A stretch of 64,000 bases of DNA from Pseudomonas sp. NKUCC02_KPG (GCF_019345465.1 NZ_JAHKRC010000014.1:62001-126000), one strand, 5' to 3'. Positions 26,037 to 34,874 are shown, numbered from the stretch's first letter. Numbers and translations are program-made. The notes: generated by a model not told the origin, from the sequence alone.

Positions 26037-26052
26037 AGCAAGGGCTGGGCCA
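26037..26052 (-). promoter_or_regulatory. Sigma54 promoter of exaC
   Basis: The minus strand reads TGGCCCAGCCCTTGCT, with GG-N10-GC spacing. It is the twin of the eat promoter. The start of transcription would be near 26025, about 53 bases before the exaC ATG. It lies in the 346-bp gap 25973-26318, which also contains the activator site at 26115-26146 and a lone 12-base class-A REP fragment near 26249. Confidence 0.8.
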
Positions 26053-26114
26053 TATTTGTGAAAGCCTTGCAGGCCGGGGCTTTACAGGTTTTAGTCGGTG
26101 GTTGGGGGAGGGCT

Positions 26115-26146
26115 GCTGTGACAGCTGTGACACAGCGGCTGTGACA
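26115..26146. promoter_or_regulatory. Candidate EatR-binding region (CTGTGACA repeats)
   Basis: GCTGTG-N10-CACAGC is a perfect inverted repeat (26115-26136), followed at once by another CTGTGACA (26139-26146). It lies about 90-120 bp upstream of the predicted exaC start and upstream of divergent eatR, a suitable place for an AcoR-type activator to bind. The binding partner is inferred. Confidence 0.55.
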
Positions 26147-26318
26147 ATATGTACCGTTCTTGGCGCAACCGATGACCGGCGGGTCAGTTCGTGATTGCAA
26201 AGGGCTGCAGGCGAGAGGATGCTGGATGTTCGGTTTGGACTGGATCTCTGTAGTCGCTGAGGGCGAGTTGCCTCCGTCGAGCGGGAGACCACCGAGACAG
26301 AGCGGAGAACAATAAGAA

Positions 26319-28205
26319 ATGCACAGTACCGATTTGAGCCGTCACGCACGGCAAGTGATTGATGTCACCCAGGGCCGCCCTCAAGGGTGTGACCCGTCTA
26401 TCGTACGCTCCTGGCAACGTTGCCTGGAGGACTACCATCTCGATCCCGCGCAGACCATTGCCCCGACCGTGCTTGAACAAGGGTGCATTCTCGAAGGCCG
26501 CGAGCGGTTGCAGCAGGTGCTGAAAATTGCCGGTCACGAAATGAACAGCCTGCATCAGCAGCTTTCCGGTGCCGGGCACGCAGTGTTGCTGACCGATGCC
26601 CGTGGCGTGATTCTCAACTGTGTCACCGCGCCTTCCGAACGCAAGGTGTTCGAGCAGGCCGGGTTGTGGCTGGGAGCTGACTGGAGCGAGGCGCGGGAGG
26701 GCACCAATGGTATCGGCACTTGCCTGGTGGAACGTCAGGCGCTGACGATCCACCAGGACGAACACTTTCGCGGTCGGCACACCGGGCTGACCTGCTCGGC
26801 CAGTCCTGTGTTTGATCCGCAGGGCGAGTTGCTGGCGGTGCTGGATGTGTCTTCGGCACGGCATGAGGCTTCGCGTCAGAGCCAGTTTCATACAATGGCG
26901 CTGGTCAACCTGTCGGCCAAGATCATCGAGAACAGCTACTTCCTGGGGCATTTCGAAAACCAGTGGCTGTTGCGCTTTCACCTGCAGGCAGAGTCCGTCG
27001 GGCTGTTCAGTGAGGGCATGCTGGCGTTTGATGGTGACGGGATTATTTGCGCGGTTAACCAAAGTGCCTTGAACTTGCTGGGCCACGTACGTGGGGGGCT
27101 GCTTGGGCACGTGGTCGAAAGTGTTTTCGATTGCCAGCGTGATGAGCTTTTTTCTCGGGCCACTGCCCATGCGAGCACCAGTTGGCCGCTGCGCACCCGC
27201 GATGGTCGCCGACTGTTTGCGGCGCTGCGCGGCCAGCCGCGACAAGGGACTGCCCCGGTCGCCGTGCACGTTGAACCCGTTCGCGCGCGCCCAAGCGGGA
27301 TTTGTCTGGGGGATGAGGCCCTGCAGGTCGATTTTCGCCGGGCGCTGCGGGTGTTTGAGCGGGATGTGCCGCTGCTGATCAACGGCGAAACCGGTTCCGG
27401 CAAGGAAGCCTTTGCCAAGGCCGTGCACCAGGCCAGTTTGCGCAGCAGCCAGCCTTTCGTGGCACTCAATTGCGCGTCGATTCCGGAGAGCCTGATCGAG
27501 AGCGAGCTGTTCGGTTATCGCGGCGGCAGCTTCACCGGGGCCCGCAAGGAAGGCATGCAAGGCAAATTGCAGCAGGCCGATGGCGGCACCTTGTTCCTCG
27601 ACGAAATTGGCGATATGCCACTAGCGCTGCAAACCCGTCTATTAAGAGTGCTGGAGGACCGTCAGGTGGTGCCGATCGGGGGCGAACCGCTGGAGGTCAA
27701 CGTGCGCATCATCAGCGCGACTCACCGTAACTTGCAGGAGCGGGTGGCCGACGGCAGTTTTCGCGAGGACTTGTACTACCGTCTCAACGGGCTGGAAGTC
27801 GGCCTGCCAGCGTTGCGCGATCGCACTGACAAGTCGCAGTTGCTGGACTTCTTGCTGGCAGAAGAGGCGGGCGGGCAACCGTTGCGGATCAGCCTGGGCG
27901 CGCGCGAGGCGCTGCTGGCGTTTGCCTGGCCGGGCAACGTGCGCCAATTGCGAAATGTCCTGCGCACCCTGGCGGCTTTGTGTGACGACGATGTGATCCA
28001 GTTCGGCGACTTGCCTGCCACTATTCGCCTGGCTCCGTCCAGGGTCCCCGAACCTTGTGAACACCCGCTTGAGGATGCCGAAAAGCAGGCCTTGTTGCTG
28101 GCGCTCGAACTGCACCGCTGGCACATGACCCATACGGCGCTGCAACTGGGGGTTAGCCGCAATACCCTTTATAGAAAGCTGCGCAAGCATGGGATTGAGC
28201 GCTGA
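26319..28205 (+). CDS. eatR: Sigma54-dependent activator of the ethanolamine genes (AcoR family)
   Basis: This 628-residue enhancer-binding protein has an N-terminal GAF-like region (SGAGHAVLLTDARGVILN, WSEAREGTNGIGTCLVERQALTIHQDEHF), a middle PAS-like region (MLAFDGDGIICAVNQSALNLLG), an AAA+ domain with Walker A GETGSGKEA, the loop as GSFTGA (normal in this subfamily), Walker B GGTLFLDEIGD, and a C-terminal Fis-type HTH (HMTHTALQLGVSRNTLYRKLRKHGI). It is divergent from exaC. The regulator name is based on position beside eutBC/exaC and on two sigma54 promoters in the block; it could also respond to acetaldehyde-type signals. Confidence 0.9.
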   Translation: MHSTDLSRHARQVIDVTQGRPQGCDPSIVRSWQRCLEDYHLDPAQTIAPTVLEQGCILEGRERLQQVLKIAGHEMNSLHQQLSGAGHAVLLTDARGVILNCVTAPSERKVFEQAGLWLGADWSEAREGTNGIGTCLVERQALTIHQDEHFRGRHTGLTCSASPVFDPQGELLAVLDVSSARHEASRQSQFHTMALVNLSAKIIENSYFLGHFENQWLLRFHLQAESVGLFSEGMLAFDGDGIICAVNQSALNLLGHVRGGLLGHVVESVFDCQRDELFSRATAHASTSWPLRTRDGRRLFAALRGQPRQGTAPVAVHVEPVRARPSGICLGDEALQVDFRRALRVFERDVPLLINGETGSGKEAFAKAVHQASLRSSQPFVALNCASIPESLIESELFGYRGGSFTGARKEGMQGKLQQADGGTLFLDEIGDMPLALQTRLLRVLEDRQVVPIGGEPLEVNVRIISATHRNLQERVADGSFREDLYYRLNGLEVGLPALRDRTDKSQLLDFLLAEEAGGQPLRISLGAREALLAFAWPGNVRQLRNVLRTLAALCDDDVIQFGDLPATIRLAPSRVPEPCEHPLEDAEKQALLLALELHRWHMTHTALQLGVSRNTLYRKLRKHGIER

Positions 28206-28221
28206 ACAGAGCGACTTCACG

Positions 28222-28288
28222 TGTGTGGGAGCTGTGGTCTGCCTGGCAAACCGCGGTGATGTCATCGCGAGCAAGCCCGCTCCCACAT
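28222..28288. repeat. REP pair, class B (GTGGGAGCGGGCTTGCTC type), copy 1
   Basis: A good right arm (ATCGCGAGCAAGCCCGCTCC, 28264-28283, ending CCACA at 28287) faces a decayed left arm beginning GTGTGGGAGC. It lies just after eatR and before mpl. Confidence 0.75.
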
Positions 28289-28352
28289 GAATCATCAGGT
28301 GCGAAAAGAACCCCCCTGCGCTACCCTTCGCCGATGATTTACGAGGTCGACT

Positions 28353-29702
28353 ATGCACATTCATATTCTTGGTATTTGCGGCACTTTCATGGGTTCGCTG
28401 GCGGTTCTGGCCAAAGAACTGGGCCATCACGTTACCGGCTCTGACGCTAACGTCTATCCGCCAATGAGCACCCAGCTGCAGGCTCAAGGTATCGAATTGA
28501 CTCAGGGCTATGACCCGTCTCAGCTCGATCCGGCTCCGGATGTGGTGGTGATCGGCAACGCGCTGTCGCGGGGCAACCCGGCAGTGGAGTATGTGCTGAA
28601 CAAAGGCCTGCCCTATGTCTCGGGCCCGCAATGGCTGGCCGACCATGTGCTGCAGGGTCGCTGGGTGTTGGCCGTGGCCGGCACCCACGGCAAAACCACC
28701 ACCAGCAGCATGCTGGCCTGGGTCCTGGAACACGCGGGTATGGCGCCGGGGTTCCTGATTGGTGGCGTGCCGCAAAACTTTGCCGTGTCGGCCCGTTTGG
28801 GTGACACCCCGTTCTTTGTGGTGGAAGCCGACGAATATGACAGCGCGTTTTTCGACAAGCGTTCGAAATTCGTTCACTACCGTCCGCGCACGGCGATCCT
28901 GAACAATCTTGAGTTCGATCATGCCGACATCTTCCCGGACTTGCCGGCCATTGAGCGTCAATTCCATCATTTGGTGCGCACCATTCCGAGTGAAGGGCTG
29001 GTGATCCATCCGACCACAGAGCCTGCCTTGCAGCGTGTGATCGAGATGGGTTGCTGGACGCCGGTGCAAACCACGGGCGAGGGCGGCCAATGGCAAGCTC
29101 GCCTGCTCAGTGACGATGGTTCGCGTTTTGAGGTGCTGTTTGACGGCGTCCTGCAGGGCACCGTCGACTGGGACATGACCGGCCAGCACAACGTGGCCAA
29201 TGCCTTGGCGACCTTGGCTGCTGCACGCCATGTGGGCGTTGTGCCGAGCCTGGCAATTGATGGCTTGAGTGCCTTCAAAAGCGTGAAACGCCGTATGGAA
29301 AAAGTCGCTGAAGTTAACGGTATTACCATCTACGACGACTTTGCCCACCACCCGACCGCGATTGCGACCACCCTCGACGGCCTGCGCAAGCGCATCGGTG
29401 ATGCACCGCTGATTGCCGTGATTGAGCCGCGCTCCAATTCCATGAAGCTTGGTGCCCACCGTGATGGTCTGCCGCAAAGTGTGGTGCAGGCCGATCACGT
29501 GGTCTGGTACGCACCGGCCAATCTGGGATGGGATCTGGCGGCGACGGTTGCGTCGAGTCCTGTGCCGACCAAGGTGTGCGATTCGCTGGAAGCCATCATT
29601 GCCGAGGTCAAGGCTCAGGTTAAGCCGGGCGCCCATGTGGTGATCATGAGCAACGGTGGCTTCGGCGGCCTGCATGGCAAGCTGGCGGACGCGCTGCAAT
29701 GA
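28353..29702 (+). CDS. mpl: UDP-N-acetylmuramate:L-alanyl-gamma-D-glutamyl-meso-diaminopimelate ligase
   Basis: This 449-residue Mur-ligase relative joins recycled murein tripeptide to UDP-MurNAc in the cytoplasm. Visible motifs are the N-terminal ILGICGTFMGSLA, the ATP loop AVAGTHGKTTTSSM, VEADEYDSAFFDKRSKF, LNNLEFDHADIF and YDDFAHHPTAIA. The start follows GAGGT. It overlaps ubiX by 4 bp. Confidence 0.97.
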   Translation: MHIHILGICGTFMGSLAVLAKELGHHVTGSDANVYPPMSTQLQAQGIELTQGYDPSQLDPAPDVVVIGNALSRGNPAVEYVLNKGLPYVSGPQWLADHVLQGRWVLAVAGTHGKTTTSSMLAWVLEHAGMAPGFLIGGVPQNFAVSARLGDTPFFVVEADEYDSAFFDKRSKFVHYRPRTAILNNLEFDHADIFPDLPAIERQFHHLVRTIPSEGLVIHPTTEPALQRVIEMGCWTPVQTTGEGGQWQARLLSDDGSRFEVLFDGVLQGTVDWDMTGQHNVANALATLAAARHVGVVPSLAIDGLSAFKSVKRRMEKVAEVNGITIYDDFAHHPTAIATTLDGLRKRIGDAPLIAVIEPRSNSMKLGAHRDGLPQSVVQADHVVWYAPANLGWDLAATVASSPVPTKVCDSLEAIIAEVKAQVKPGAHVVIMSNGGFGGLHGKLADALQ

Positions 29703-30328
29703 GCGGCCCGGAGCGTATAACCCTGGCCGTCACCGGCGCATCGGGCATGCAGTACGCCTTGCGCTTGCTCGACTGCCTGGTGCGAGAGGATCGCGAAGTG
29801 CACTTCCTGATCTCAAAGGCGGCGCAGTTGGTGATGGCCACTGAAACCGACGTCAGCCTGCCGGCCAAACCGCAGGCGATGCAGGCGTTCCTGACTGAAT
29901 ACACCGGGGCTGCTGCCGGACAGATTCGGGTGTACGGCAAGGAAGACTGGATGTCGCCGGTGGCTTCGGGGTCGGGAGCTCCGGCAGCGATGGTGGTGGT
30001 GCCCTGTTCGACCGGCACGCTGTCGGCGATTGCCACTGGCGCCTGCAATAACTTGGTGGAGCGGGCGGCCGATGTGACCCTCAAGGAGCGCCGCCAGTTG
30101 ATTCTGGTGCCCCGTGAAGCGCCGTACTCCAGCATCCATCTGGAGAACATGCTCAAGCTGTCCAATATGGGCGCGGTGATCATGCCAGCGTCCCCCGGCT
30201 TTTATCATCAGCCACAGACCATCGATGATCTGGTGGATTTTGTGGTGGCGCGCATTCTCAACCTGCTCAATATCCCCCAGGACATGCTCCCGCGTTGGGG
30301 TGAACACCATGTGGGCGGCGATGAATAA
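29699..30328 (+). CDS. ubiX: Flavin prenyltransferase
   Basis: This 209-residue UbiX-type enzyme attaches a dimethylallyl group to FMN, giving the cofactor for the UbiD decarboxylase of ubiquinone synthesis. TLAVTGASGMQYALRLLDCL, VVPCSTGTLSAIATGACNNLVERAADVTLKERRQLILVPREAPYS and MPASPGFYHQPQTIDDLVDFVVARIL are characteristic. It is coupled to mpl by a 4-bp overlap and slightly overlaps the next small gene. Confidence 0.97.
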   Translation: MSGPERITLAVTGASGMQYALRLLDCLVREDREVHFLISKAAQLVMATETDVSLPAKPQAMQAFLTEYTGAAAGQIRVYGKEDWMSPVASGSGAPAAMVVVPCSTGTLSAIATGACNNLVERAADVTLKERRQLILVPREAPYSSIHLENMLKLSNMGAVIMPASPGFYHQPQTIDDLVDFVVARILNLLNIPQDMLPRWGEHHVGGDE

Positions 30329-30608
30329 GGCGCTGCTGGCCTTGCTGGTGGCGGCTCTGGTGTGTGGTTGCGCCAGCGTACGTACGCTGAACGCAGCCAA
30401 GCCGGGTGCTCCGATTGTCTATTCGGGCACCCGGCTTGACCTGTATGCGTTGCAGGGAGGGTGTTGCGCCAAGGATCGCTTTGGCGCCGATGCTCCGCGA
30501 TATCCCGGGCTGGACCTGCCCGCCAGTGCGTTGCTCGACACGGTGGTGTTGCCGTTGTCAGTGCTGACCGTGCTGGGTGTCGGGTTTCAGGCCAGCGGCG
30601 GTTTGTAG
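30309..30608 (+). CDS. Small YceK/YidQ-type (DUF1375) lipoprotein
   Basis: This 99-residue predicted lipoprotein has a short hydrophobic N-terminus ending in LVCGCAS, where the second Cys is the probable lipidation site. The body (APIVYSGTRLDLYAL, APRYPGLDLPASALLDTVVLPLSVLTV) resembles the YceK/YidQ family, which has no defined function. The ATG at 30309 is preferred because GGGGTG lies 6 bases upstream; an ATG at 30321 would shorten it by 4 residues. It overlaps the ubiX end by 20 bp. Confidence 0.75.
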   Translation: MWAAMNKALLALLVAALVCGCASVRTLNAAKPGAPIVYSGTRLDLYALQGGCCAKDRFGADAPRYPGLDLPASALLDTVVLPLSVLTVLGVGFQASGGL

Positions 30609-30623
30609 CGAACGGGTTGCTGG

Positions 30624-31265
30624 CTATTTGCCCAGCTTGCGCAGTTCATCGGACTCAATCACCCGTATGCCGTCCTGCTCTTCCAGCGCCAGGCGCCAAA
30701 GGGCCCGGGCCAGTTGGCATGCTTCGATGCCGTGGTACTTGCCCGGAATCAGTTTGGATAATGGCCCCGCGATCTGCTCCGCCAGTCGCGGTTCAACGCG
30801 GTCGCCGAGCAACAGCGAAGGGCGTGCGATGGTCAGTTGCGGCCAGTTCTGGGCGCGTAGCGATTGCTCCATCTCGCCTTTGACCCGGTTATAGAACACC
30901 GAAGATTTGGGATCGGCGCCAATGGCACTGATCACAATCAGGTGCCGGGCGCCCATTTCCCGTGCCCGTTTGGCGAAAGCCACCACCATGTCATGGTCGA
31001 CTGCGCGGAATGCCGCTTCCGAGCCAGCCTGTTTGATGGTGGTGCCCAGGCAGCAGAAGGCCACATCGACCCGCCCACTCAGCTGGGGCAGGAATACGGC
31101 TGGATCCCCTACCGGGTTTTCCAGGTGCGGATGCGCTGCCAGAGGCTTGCGCGAAGGGGCAAGCACTCGGGTGATGGTCGGTTCATTGAGCAGGCGGTCG
31201 AGCAACAGCTCACCCGTAAGGCCGGTGGCTCCTGCGAGCAGAATATGTGAAGGCGTCAAGTGCAT
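30624..31265 (-). CDS. NAD(P)-binding epimerase-like protein (atypical SDR)
   Basis: This 213-residue protein has a Rossmann start ILLAGATGLTGELLLDRLL and an extended YNRVKGEME (Tyr-x-x-x-Lys), as in the HTATIP2/YbjT-like atypical SDR group. VAFCCLGTTIKQAGS and HLIVISAIGADPKS are usual for the group. The start ATG 31265 follows GGGAG; an upstream frame extension is not supported. It converges on the lipoprotein gene. The substrate is unknown. Confidence 0.85.
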   Translation of the reverse strand: MHLTPSHILLAGATGLTGELLLDRLLNEPTITRVLAPSRKPLAAHPHLENPVGDPAVFLPQLSGRVDVAFCCLGTTIKQAGSEAAFRAVDHDMVVAFAKRAREMGARHLIVISAIGADPKSSVFYNRVKGEMEQSLRAQNWPQLTIARPSLLLGDRVEPRLAEQIAGPLSKLIPGKYHGIEACQLARALWRLALEEQDGIRVIESDELRKLGK

Positions 31266-31314
31266 AGTGTTTCTCCCTTGATACAACCAGCGTAGCCATT
31301 CCAGGGTTATTTGC

Positions 31315-32997
31315 TTACTGCAAAGCCTGTTTTGCTTGTTGCTGACGCAAGCGTTGCCAGTGGTTCAGAACGCCTTTTGGCGCCCAGATCTGCGGTTCAG
31401 AAGGTTCGTAGCCATCAGCCACCTCGCGCTCGGCGACATAGCTTTTGGCCAGTTTGAAGGCTTTTTGCAAATCGTCTGTCTGGTTCAGCGCCTGGGCAAA
31501 CAAGGCATTGCCGAAGTAAGTGAAGTCGGCTTCTTCCGAGCAGCCGAAGGACACGCGATCAGACTTGGATGCGGTCATGATCAGGGTCTTTTCATCCTTG
31601 AGTGCGGGGATAAAGCCGCCCGAATAGCAGGATGAAATCACGATCACCTTGTCGCGGTTTTTCAGTGGGGCCAGTGCCGCCGCGAGGTCGGCGGCGGGCA
31701 GGTCTGCCAGCTCCAGACGGGGCTGATCCAGTACCAGTTCGTGTTCCTGGGTGCCGTGGCTGGTCAGATAAATAAAGATCAGGTCTTCCGGTCCGGTACG
31801 TTCGGCCAGGGTAAGGGCTGCGCGGTGCAGGTTCTCGCGGGTGGCCATGGGGCGATCGAGCAGGTGATCGCGGTGGTTCACCAGCGTGATCTGGCCACGG
31901 CTGCCAAAGCGGCTGGCGAGCATGTCGTTGACGTAGTCGGCTTCGCGCTTGAACACGCTTTGTTTGCCGTCGCCTGCCAGCACCAGGCTGTACAGCTCAA
32001 TGGCCGGTGTTGAGGGTGCAATGCCTGCCAGTGCCTCGTTGAGCAGCGTGCCCTGGTTGAGTAGCCCCAGCTCCAGCGGATCGGGCAAGACCTTGCCATT
32101 GGCATCGCGTACCCGCTGGCCGTTGAGCCAGAAACCGCTTTGCACCGTGCCATCGGCCAGGGTCAGGGTGCCCTGGCCCTGATAGGTGTCTGCGGCAAAC
32201 TCACCCACATAGCTGCTGGCGTCGGGCAGGCTCAAATGGCCGGGGCCGTTGAAGCGCCATTCGTTGAACATGCCGCGGTAATGGCTGCCGTCGATGCCGA
32301 TCAGTTCGCCCTTGCCGGTCAGTGCACCATCCTTGAACTCCCCGACCCAGACATCACCGTCGGCATTTTCATAGCGGCCTTTGCCGTTCAGCTGGTTGTG
32401 CTTGAACGCGCCTTCGTACTGGTCGCCGTCTGCGCTGTTGAACACGCCGTTGCCTTCCAGCTCGCCATTGACGAACTGACCGGTAAATTCATTGCCGCTG
32501 GCATCGCTGCGCATCCCTTCGCCGTGGGGCTTGCCGTGGGCAAACTGGCCTTTGTACTGGCTGCCGTCTTCCAGTTCAAGCTGGCCGTTGCCGGAGAACT
32601 GGTCATCCTTGAACTCGCCGCGATAGCTCAAGCCTGCTTCTTTGCGAGTGCCTTCACCCTCGCGCCGCCCCTGCTTGAACCCGCCTACATAGGTGCTGTC
32701 GTGAGCGGTCAGACTGCCCTGGCCGCTAAACAGCCCTTGTTCAAAGCCGCCGCGATACACATCGCCATTGCTGGCGTGCCATTCGCCCTGGCCTTGCCAC
32801 AAGCCATTTTTGAAATCCCCTGCGTACCAACTGCCGTTCGGGTAGTCGATGCGGCCCTGGCCTTGCAGCAACCCGTTGACCACTTCGCCACGATAACGCC
32901 CGCCATCGGGCAGGCGTGCGTCTGGCGGTAACAGTGATTCACCGTCACCGCAGGCCGTCAGCAGCAGGGTCAAAGCAAGGGGGGCAAATGGGCGCAT
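31315..32997 (-). CDS. MORN-repeat lipoprotein with C13 (caspase-fold) peptidase domain
   Basis: This 560-residue protein starts MRPFAPLALTLLLTACGDG, a lipoprotein signal with lipobox LTAC. Residues about 30-300 are some twelve MORN repeats of 22-23 residues (pattern G-x-Y-x-G-x-F-x-x-G-x-x-x-G-x-G). The C-terminal third is a legumain-type cysteine peptidase fold with His in IYLTSHGTQEHE and Cys in VIVISSCYSGGF. It is thus an envelope-anchored protease candidate with a repeat module that may bind membrane or partner. The start ATG at 32997 fits the lipobox; the longer frame to 33141 does not. Substrate unknown. Confidence 0.85.
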   Translation of the reverse strand: MRPFAPLALTLLLTACGDGESLLPPDARLPDGGRYRGEVVNGLLQGQGRIDYPNGSWYAGDFKNGLWQGQGEWHASNGDVYRGGFEQGLFSGQGSLTAHDSTYVGGFKQGRREGEGTRKEAGLSYRGEFKDDQFSGNGQLELEDGSQYKGQFAHGKPHGEGMRSDASGNEFTGQFVNGELEGNGVFNSADGDQYEGAFKHNQLNGKGRYENADGDVWVGEFKDGALTGKGELIGIDGSHYRGMFNEWRFNGPGHLSLPDASSYVGEFAADTYQGQGTLTLADGTVQSGFWLNGQRVRDANGKVLPDPLELGLLNQGTLLNEALAGIAPSTPAIELYSLVLAGDGKQSVFKREADYVNDMLASRFGSRGQITLVNHRDHLLDRPMATRENLHRAALTLAERTGPEDLIFIYLTSHGTQEHELVLDQPRLELADLPAADLAAALAPLKNRDKVIVISSCYSGGFIPALKDEKTLIMTASKSDRVSFGCSEEADFTYFGNALFAQALNQTDDLQKAFKLAKSYVAEREVADGYEPSEPQIWAPKGVLNHWQRLRQQQAKQALQ

Positions 32998-33126
32998 AGC
33001 GGGATCCGGATAATTAAGCCACCGAGTATGCCGTAGCAATGGGGACTGTCTATAGGCCCGGATGAAACATCGACAGTTATTGCATGCCAGGGTGCAAGCC
33101 AGGGCCGTTGGTCGGCGGGACGTGCT

Positions 33127-33132
33127 TATAAT
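33127..33132 (+). promoter_or_regulatory. Candidate -10 element (TATAAT) of lrgAB
   Basis: TATAAT lies 31 bases before the lrgA ATG at 33164, with GGAGAGGTGAG as ribosome-binding site. No convincing -35 hexamer was found at 16-18 bp. Confidence 0.45.
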
Positions 33133-33163
33133 GCGGCACAAAAAAAATCGCTGGAGAGGTGAG

Positions 33164-33526
33164 ATGTTGTTACGCGGCTTGACTTGGCTGGTGCTGTTTC
33201 AATTGCTGGGCACTGCGCTCAATCACTTGTTCGTCCCTGTGTTGCCCGGTCCCATTATTGGGCTTGTGCTGTTGCTGGGCTTTTTGATGGTGCGGGGTCA
33301 GGTCGGCGAGCCATTGAGCGAGGCGGCCAGCAGTCTGTTGCGTTATCTACCCTTGTTGCTGGTGCCACCCGCGGTGGGCGTCATGGTGTACGCCGCCGAT
33401 ATTGCCGCTGACTTTTGGGCCATCGTCGGTGCGCTGGTGCTGTCGCTGTTGATCTCGATGGGGTTTGTGGGGGTGCTGATGCAGCGCCTGCTCAAGCGTC
33501 ACAGCCACCCTGAGGAGCGGCCATGA
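33164..33526 (+). CDS. lrgA: LrgA/CidA-family holin-like protein
   Basis: This 120-residue inner-membrane protein has about four membrane segments (FVPVLPGPIIGLVLLLGFLMV, YLPLLLVPPAVGVMVYAADIAADFWAIVGALVLSLLISM). LrgA/CidA proteins act with LrgB in holin-like control of autolysis, and in some bacteria in pyruvate or lactate-type transport. The start 33164 has a strong ribosome-binding site, and a longer frame from 33062 is rejected. It overlaps lrgB by 4 bp. Confidence 0.9.
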   Translation: MLLRGLTWLVLFQLLGTALNHLFVPVLPGPIIGLVLLLGFLMVRGQVGEPLSEAASSLLRYLPLLLVPPAVGVMVYAADIAADFWAIVGALVLSLLISMGFVGVLMQRLLKRHSHPEERP

Positions 33527-34239
33527 GTGTTCAATGGCAAGGCGCCTGGGAGTCAGTCATCCACCATCCACTGTTTGGCATTGGCATCACCTTGGGTGCC
33601 TATCAACTGGTACTTGCCGCCTACGAAAAAACCCGCTGGCTCTTCCTGCAGCCCGTACTGGCGTCGATGCTGCTGGTGATCGGTGTATTGCTCAGTTGCG
33701 GCTTGAGCTATGCCGAGTACCGCAAAAGCACGGACATCCTGAGTATCTTGCTGGGGCCTGCGACGGTGGCGCTGGCGGTGCCGTTGTATTTGAACCTGCG
33801 GCGAATTCGTCAATTGTTCTGGCCCATTTTTACTACGCTGATGATTGGCGGTGTGTTCGCCACCGGGCTGGTGGTGGGGCTGGCCTGGTGGTTCGGGGCC
33901 GAACACATGATGCTGATGACCCTTGCGCCCAAATCGGTCACCTCGCCGATTGCCATGCTGGTGGCTGAACAGATTGGCGGTGTCGCCGCGCTGGCAGCAG
34001 TGTTTGTATTGATTACAGGGGTGATAGGCGCAATTTGCGGGCCGGCCCTGCTACAGCTTTTGGGGGTTCATAGCCCGGAGGCCCGTGGCATGGCGCTGGG
34101 CATGACGGCGCATGCAGTCGGCACGTCGGTGGCGTTGCAGGAGAGTGAAGAATGCGGCGCTTTTGCGGCGTTGGCGATGAGTCTGATGGGCGTTGCCACG
34201 GCAGTCTTCTTGCCGTTGGCCGTGACCCTCGTGGTGTAA
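33523..34239 (+). CDS. lrgB: LrgB-family antiholin-like membrane protein
   Basis: This 238-residue protein of the LrgB/CidB family has 6-7 membrane helices and the conserved stretch LAPKSVTSPIAMLVAEQIGGVAALAAVFVLITG and SPEARGMALGMTAHAVGTSVALQESEECGAFAALAM. It is translationally coupled to lrgA and acts with it. It may form a carboxylate transport pair, as suggested for related proteins. Confidence 0.93.
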   Translation: MSVQWQGAWESVIHHPLFGIGITLGAYQLVLAAYEKTRWLFLQPVLASMLLVIGVLLSCGLSYAEYRKSTDILSILLGPATVALAVPLYLNLRRIRQLFWPIFTTLMIGGVFATGLVVGLAWWFGAEHMMLMTLAPKSVTSPIAMLVAEQIGGVAALAAVFVLITGVIGAICGPALLQLLGVHSPEARGMALGMTAHAVGTSVALQESEECGAFAALAMSLMGVATAVFLPLAVTLVV

Positions 34240-34249
34240 GGGTGAGTGT

Positions 34250-34843
34250 ATGACGTTGCCGCTGTTTCCTTTGAAGACGGTGCTGTTTCCGGGTTGTGTA
34301 CTGGATTTGCAGATTTTTGAAGCGCGCTATCTGGACATGATTGCCCGCTGCATGAAGCAGGGCACGGGCTTTGGCGTGGTGTGCATCCTTGAGGGGCGAG
34401 AAGTCGGTGATGCGCCCCAGGACATCGCCGGGATCGGCTGCGAAGCGCTGATCCGCGACTTTCAGCAGCAGGACAATGGGCTGCTGGGGATTCGGGTTGA
34501 AGGCGGGCGTCGCTTTGAGGTGCTGAGCACTGAGTTGCAGCGCGACCAGTTGCTGGTAGCACAGGTCGAGTGGCTGAGCGAGATCCCCGAGCAACCGCTT
34601 CAGGACGAGGATCTGGATCTGCTGGCCTTGCTCAAGGCGCTGGCCGAGCACCCGATGGTCGCCGCCTTGAACATGAATACCGAAGTGGCCGGGCAGCAGT
34701 CATTGGCCAATCAACTGGCGTACCTGTTGCCTTTTGCTGAAGCGGACAAGATCGAACTGCTACAGGTCGATGACCCGCAGCAGCGTCTGGACGGGATCCA
34801 GGTGTTGCTCGATGAGATCCAGGGCGAGGCGTTCAATTTATAG
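34250..34843 (+). CDS. LON substrate-binding domain protein
   Basis: This 197-residue stand-alone LON N-terminal domain begins LPLFPLKTVLFPGCVLDLQIFEARYLDMI and continues FGVVCILEGREVGD and LLGIRVEGGRRFEVLS. It has neither the AAA+ nor the protease domain of Lon, so it cannot degrade proteins itself. Stand-alone forms are common in proteobacteria; their function is unsettled. Confidence 0.88.
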   Translation: MTLPLFPLKTVLFPGCVLDLQIFEARYLDMIARCMKQGTGFGVVCILEGREVGDAPQDIAGIGCEALIRDFQQQDNGLLGIRVEGGRRFEVLSTELQRDQLLVAQVEWLSEIPEQPLQDEDLDLLALLKALAEHPMVAALNMNTEVAGQQSLANQLAYLLPFAEADKIELLQVDDPQQRLDGIQVLLDEIQGEAFNL

Positions 34844-34874
34844 AGCACCTCGCGGGCGTCATGCCGTGCTCGGT

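Noticed and set aside
24443..26194. 583-codon open frame on the plus strand across exaC
   Set aside because: It mirrors exaC and has no recognisable domain; exaC has full ALDH motifs on the minus strand.
26249..26260. Lone TGTAGTCGCTGA as a further REP
   Set aside because: Only 12 bases of one arm are present, with no partner; mentioned in the gap description but not listed as an element.
27642..29699. 685-codon minus-strand open frame over eatR and mpl
   Set aside because: It spans two real genes in antisense and a REP element; composition is typical of antisense frames (rich in His, Arg, Gln).
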